A DNA stretch of 6,645 bases from Anaerolineales bacterium (lineage in GTDB: Bacteria > Chloroflexota > Anaerolineae > B4-G1 > DUEL01), in the NCBI GenBank assembly GCA_015662065.1, contig DQUX01000021.1, positions 1 through 6,645 on the forward strand, given 5' to 3'. The notes under the pieces are model-generated. The model searched no databases and had not been told where the DNA came from. It was given only the letters and a program-made list of their open reading frames with translations. A program made the translations under genes and the position numbers. Every line of letters starts with the position of its first letter. Positions within the stretch are counted from its first letter, which is position 1. Below, one piece after another: positions 6,618 through 6,645 of this stretch.

Positions 6618-6635
6618 CGTTTGGATTATACCACA
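6618..6635 (-). promoter_or_regulatory. Extended -10 promoter of the dnaE operon, leaderless
   Basis: Read on the minus strand, TGTGGTATAAT ends 7 nt before the dnaE ATG. The hexamer TATAAT (6630-6625) is a perfect sigma-70-type -10 and is preceded by TGG, an extended -10 (6633-6631). A transcription start 7 nt past the hexamer falls at 6618 or at the A of the ATG (6617), so the mRNA would have no or one leader base. No Shine-Dalgarno sequence exists between the box and the ATG (CCAAACG). Any -35 would lie outside the window. The exact hexamer match is seen; promoter activity is inferred. Confidence 0.72.
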
Positions 6636-6645
6636 AATGGGGGAG

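Noticed and set aside
1..6645. CRISPR arrays, tRNA/rRNA genes, insertion sequences or a riboswitch
   Set aside because: No regularly spaced repeats, no tRNA-like cloverleaf, no transposase frame and no long leader were seen; the only noncoding stretches are 1-122, 1281-1296 and 6618-6645.

Overview
The window holds one compact minus-strand operon of three genes, in the order dnaE - ybaK-like - phosphofructokinase, read from right to left. The DNA is GC-rich (roughly 60-65% in the rows I counted) and almost fully coding. The polymerase protein style (PDIDLDFPDD catalytic motif, YNARGSAAGS motif, intact PHP domain) and the actinobacterial-like, pyrophosphate-signature phosphofructokinase suggest a high-GC bacterium, perhaps Chloroflexota (Anaerolineae-like). 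That placement is inference from memory of protein styles and was not tested by any search.

Layout: at the right edge (6618-6635) is a strong extended -10 promoter (TGGTATAAT) so close to the dnaE ATG that the transcript should be essentially leaderless. The dnaE frame (6617-1803) encodes a 1604-residue precursor of the replicative DNA polymerase III alpha subunit. It carries an in-frame 426-residue intein (3078-4355) inserted between FNK and SHA of the polymerase active-site region. Removing it gives a normal-sized 1178-residue polymerase. The intein has all visible splicing residues and a LAGLIDADG homing endonuclease whose second motif seems to have lost its catalytic Asp (Asn instead). 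The dnaE stop overlaps the start of a 171-residue YbaK/EbsC-family aminoacyl-tRNA deacylase-like gene (1812-1297). A perfect Shine-Dalgarno sequence 16 bp later starts a 385-residue 6-phosphofructokinase (1280-123) with the Asp/Lys signature of PPi-dependent enzymes. The left end (1-122) is noncoding and holds a tight cluster of GC-rich hairpins that may be the operon terminator and/or a REP-like repeat.

Working together: the first gene makes DNA and releases pyrophosphate, the middle gene probably clears mischarged tRNA, and the last is predicted to use pyrophosphate for glycolysis or gluconeogenesis. A dnaE-pfk association also exists in Firmicutes, where replication and central carbon metabolism are genetically linked. 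The most unusual points are the intein in the polymerase active site, its apparently decaying endonuclease, and the leaderless start of dnaE next to strongly SD-led downstream genes.
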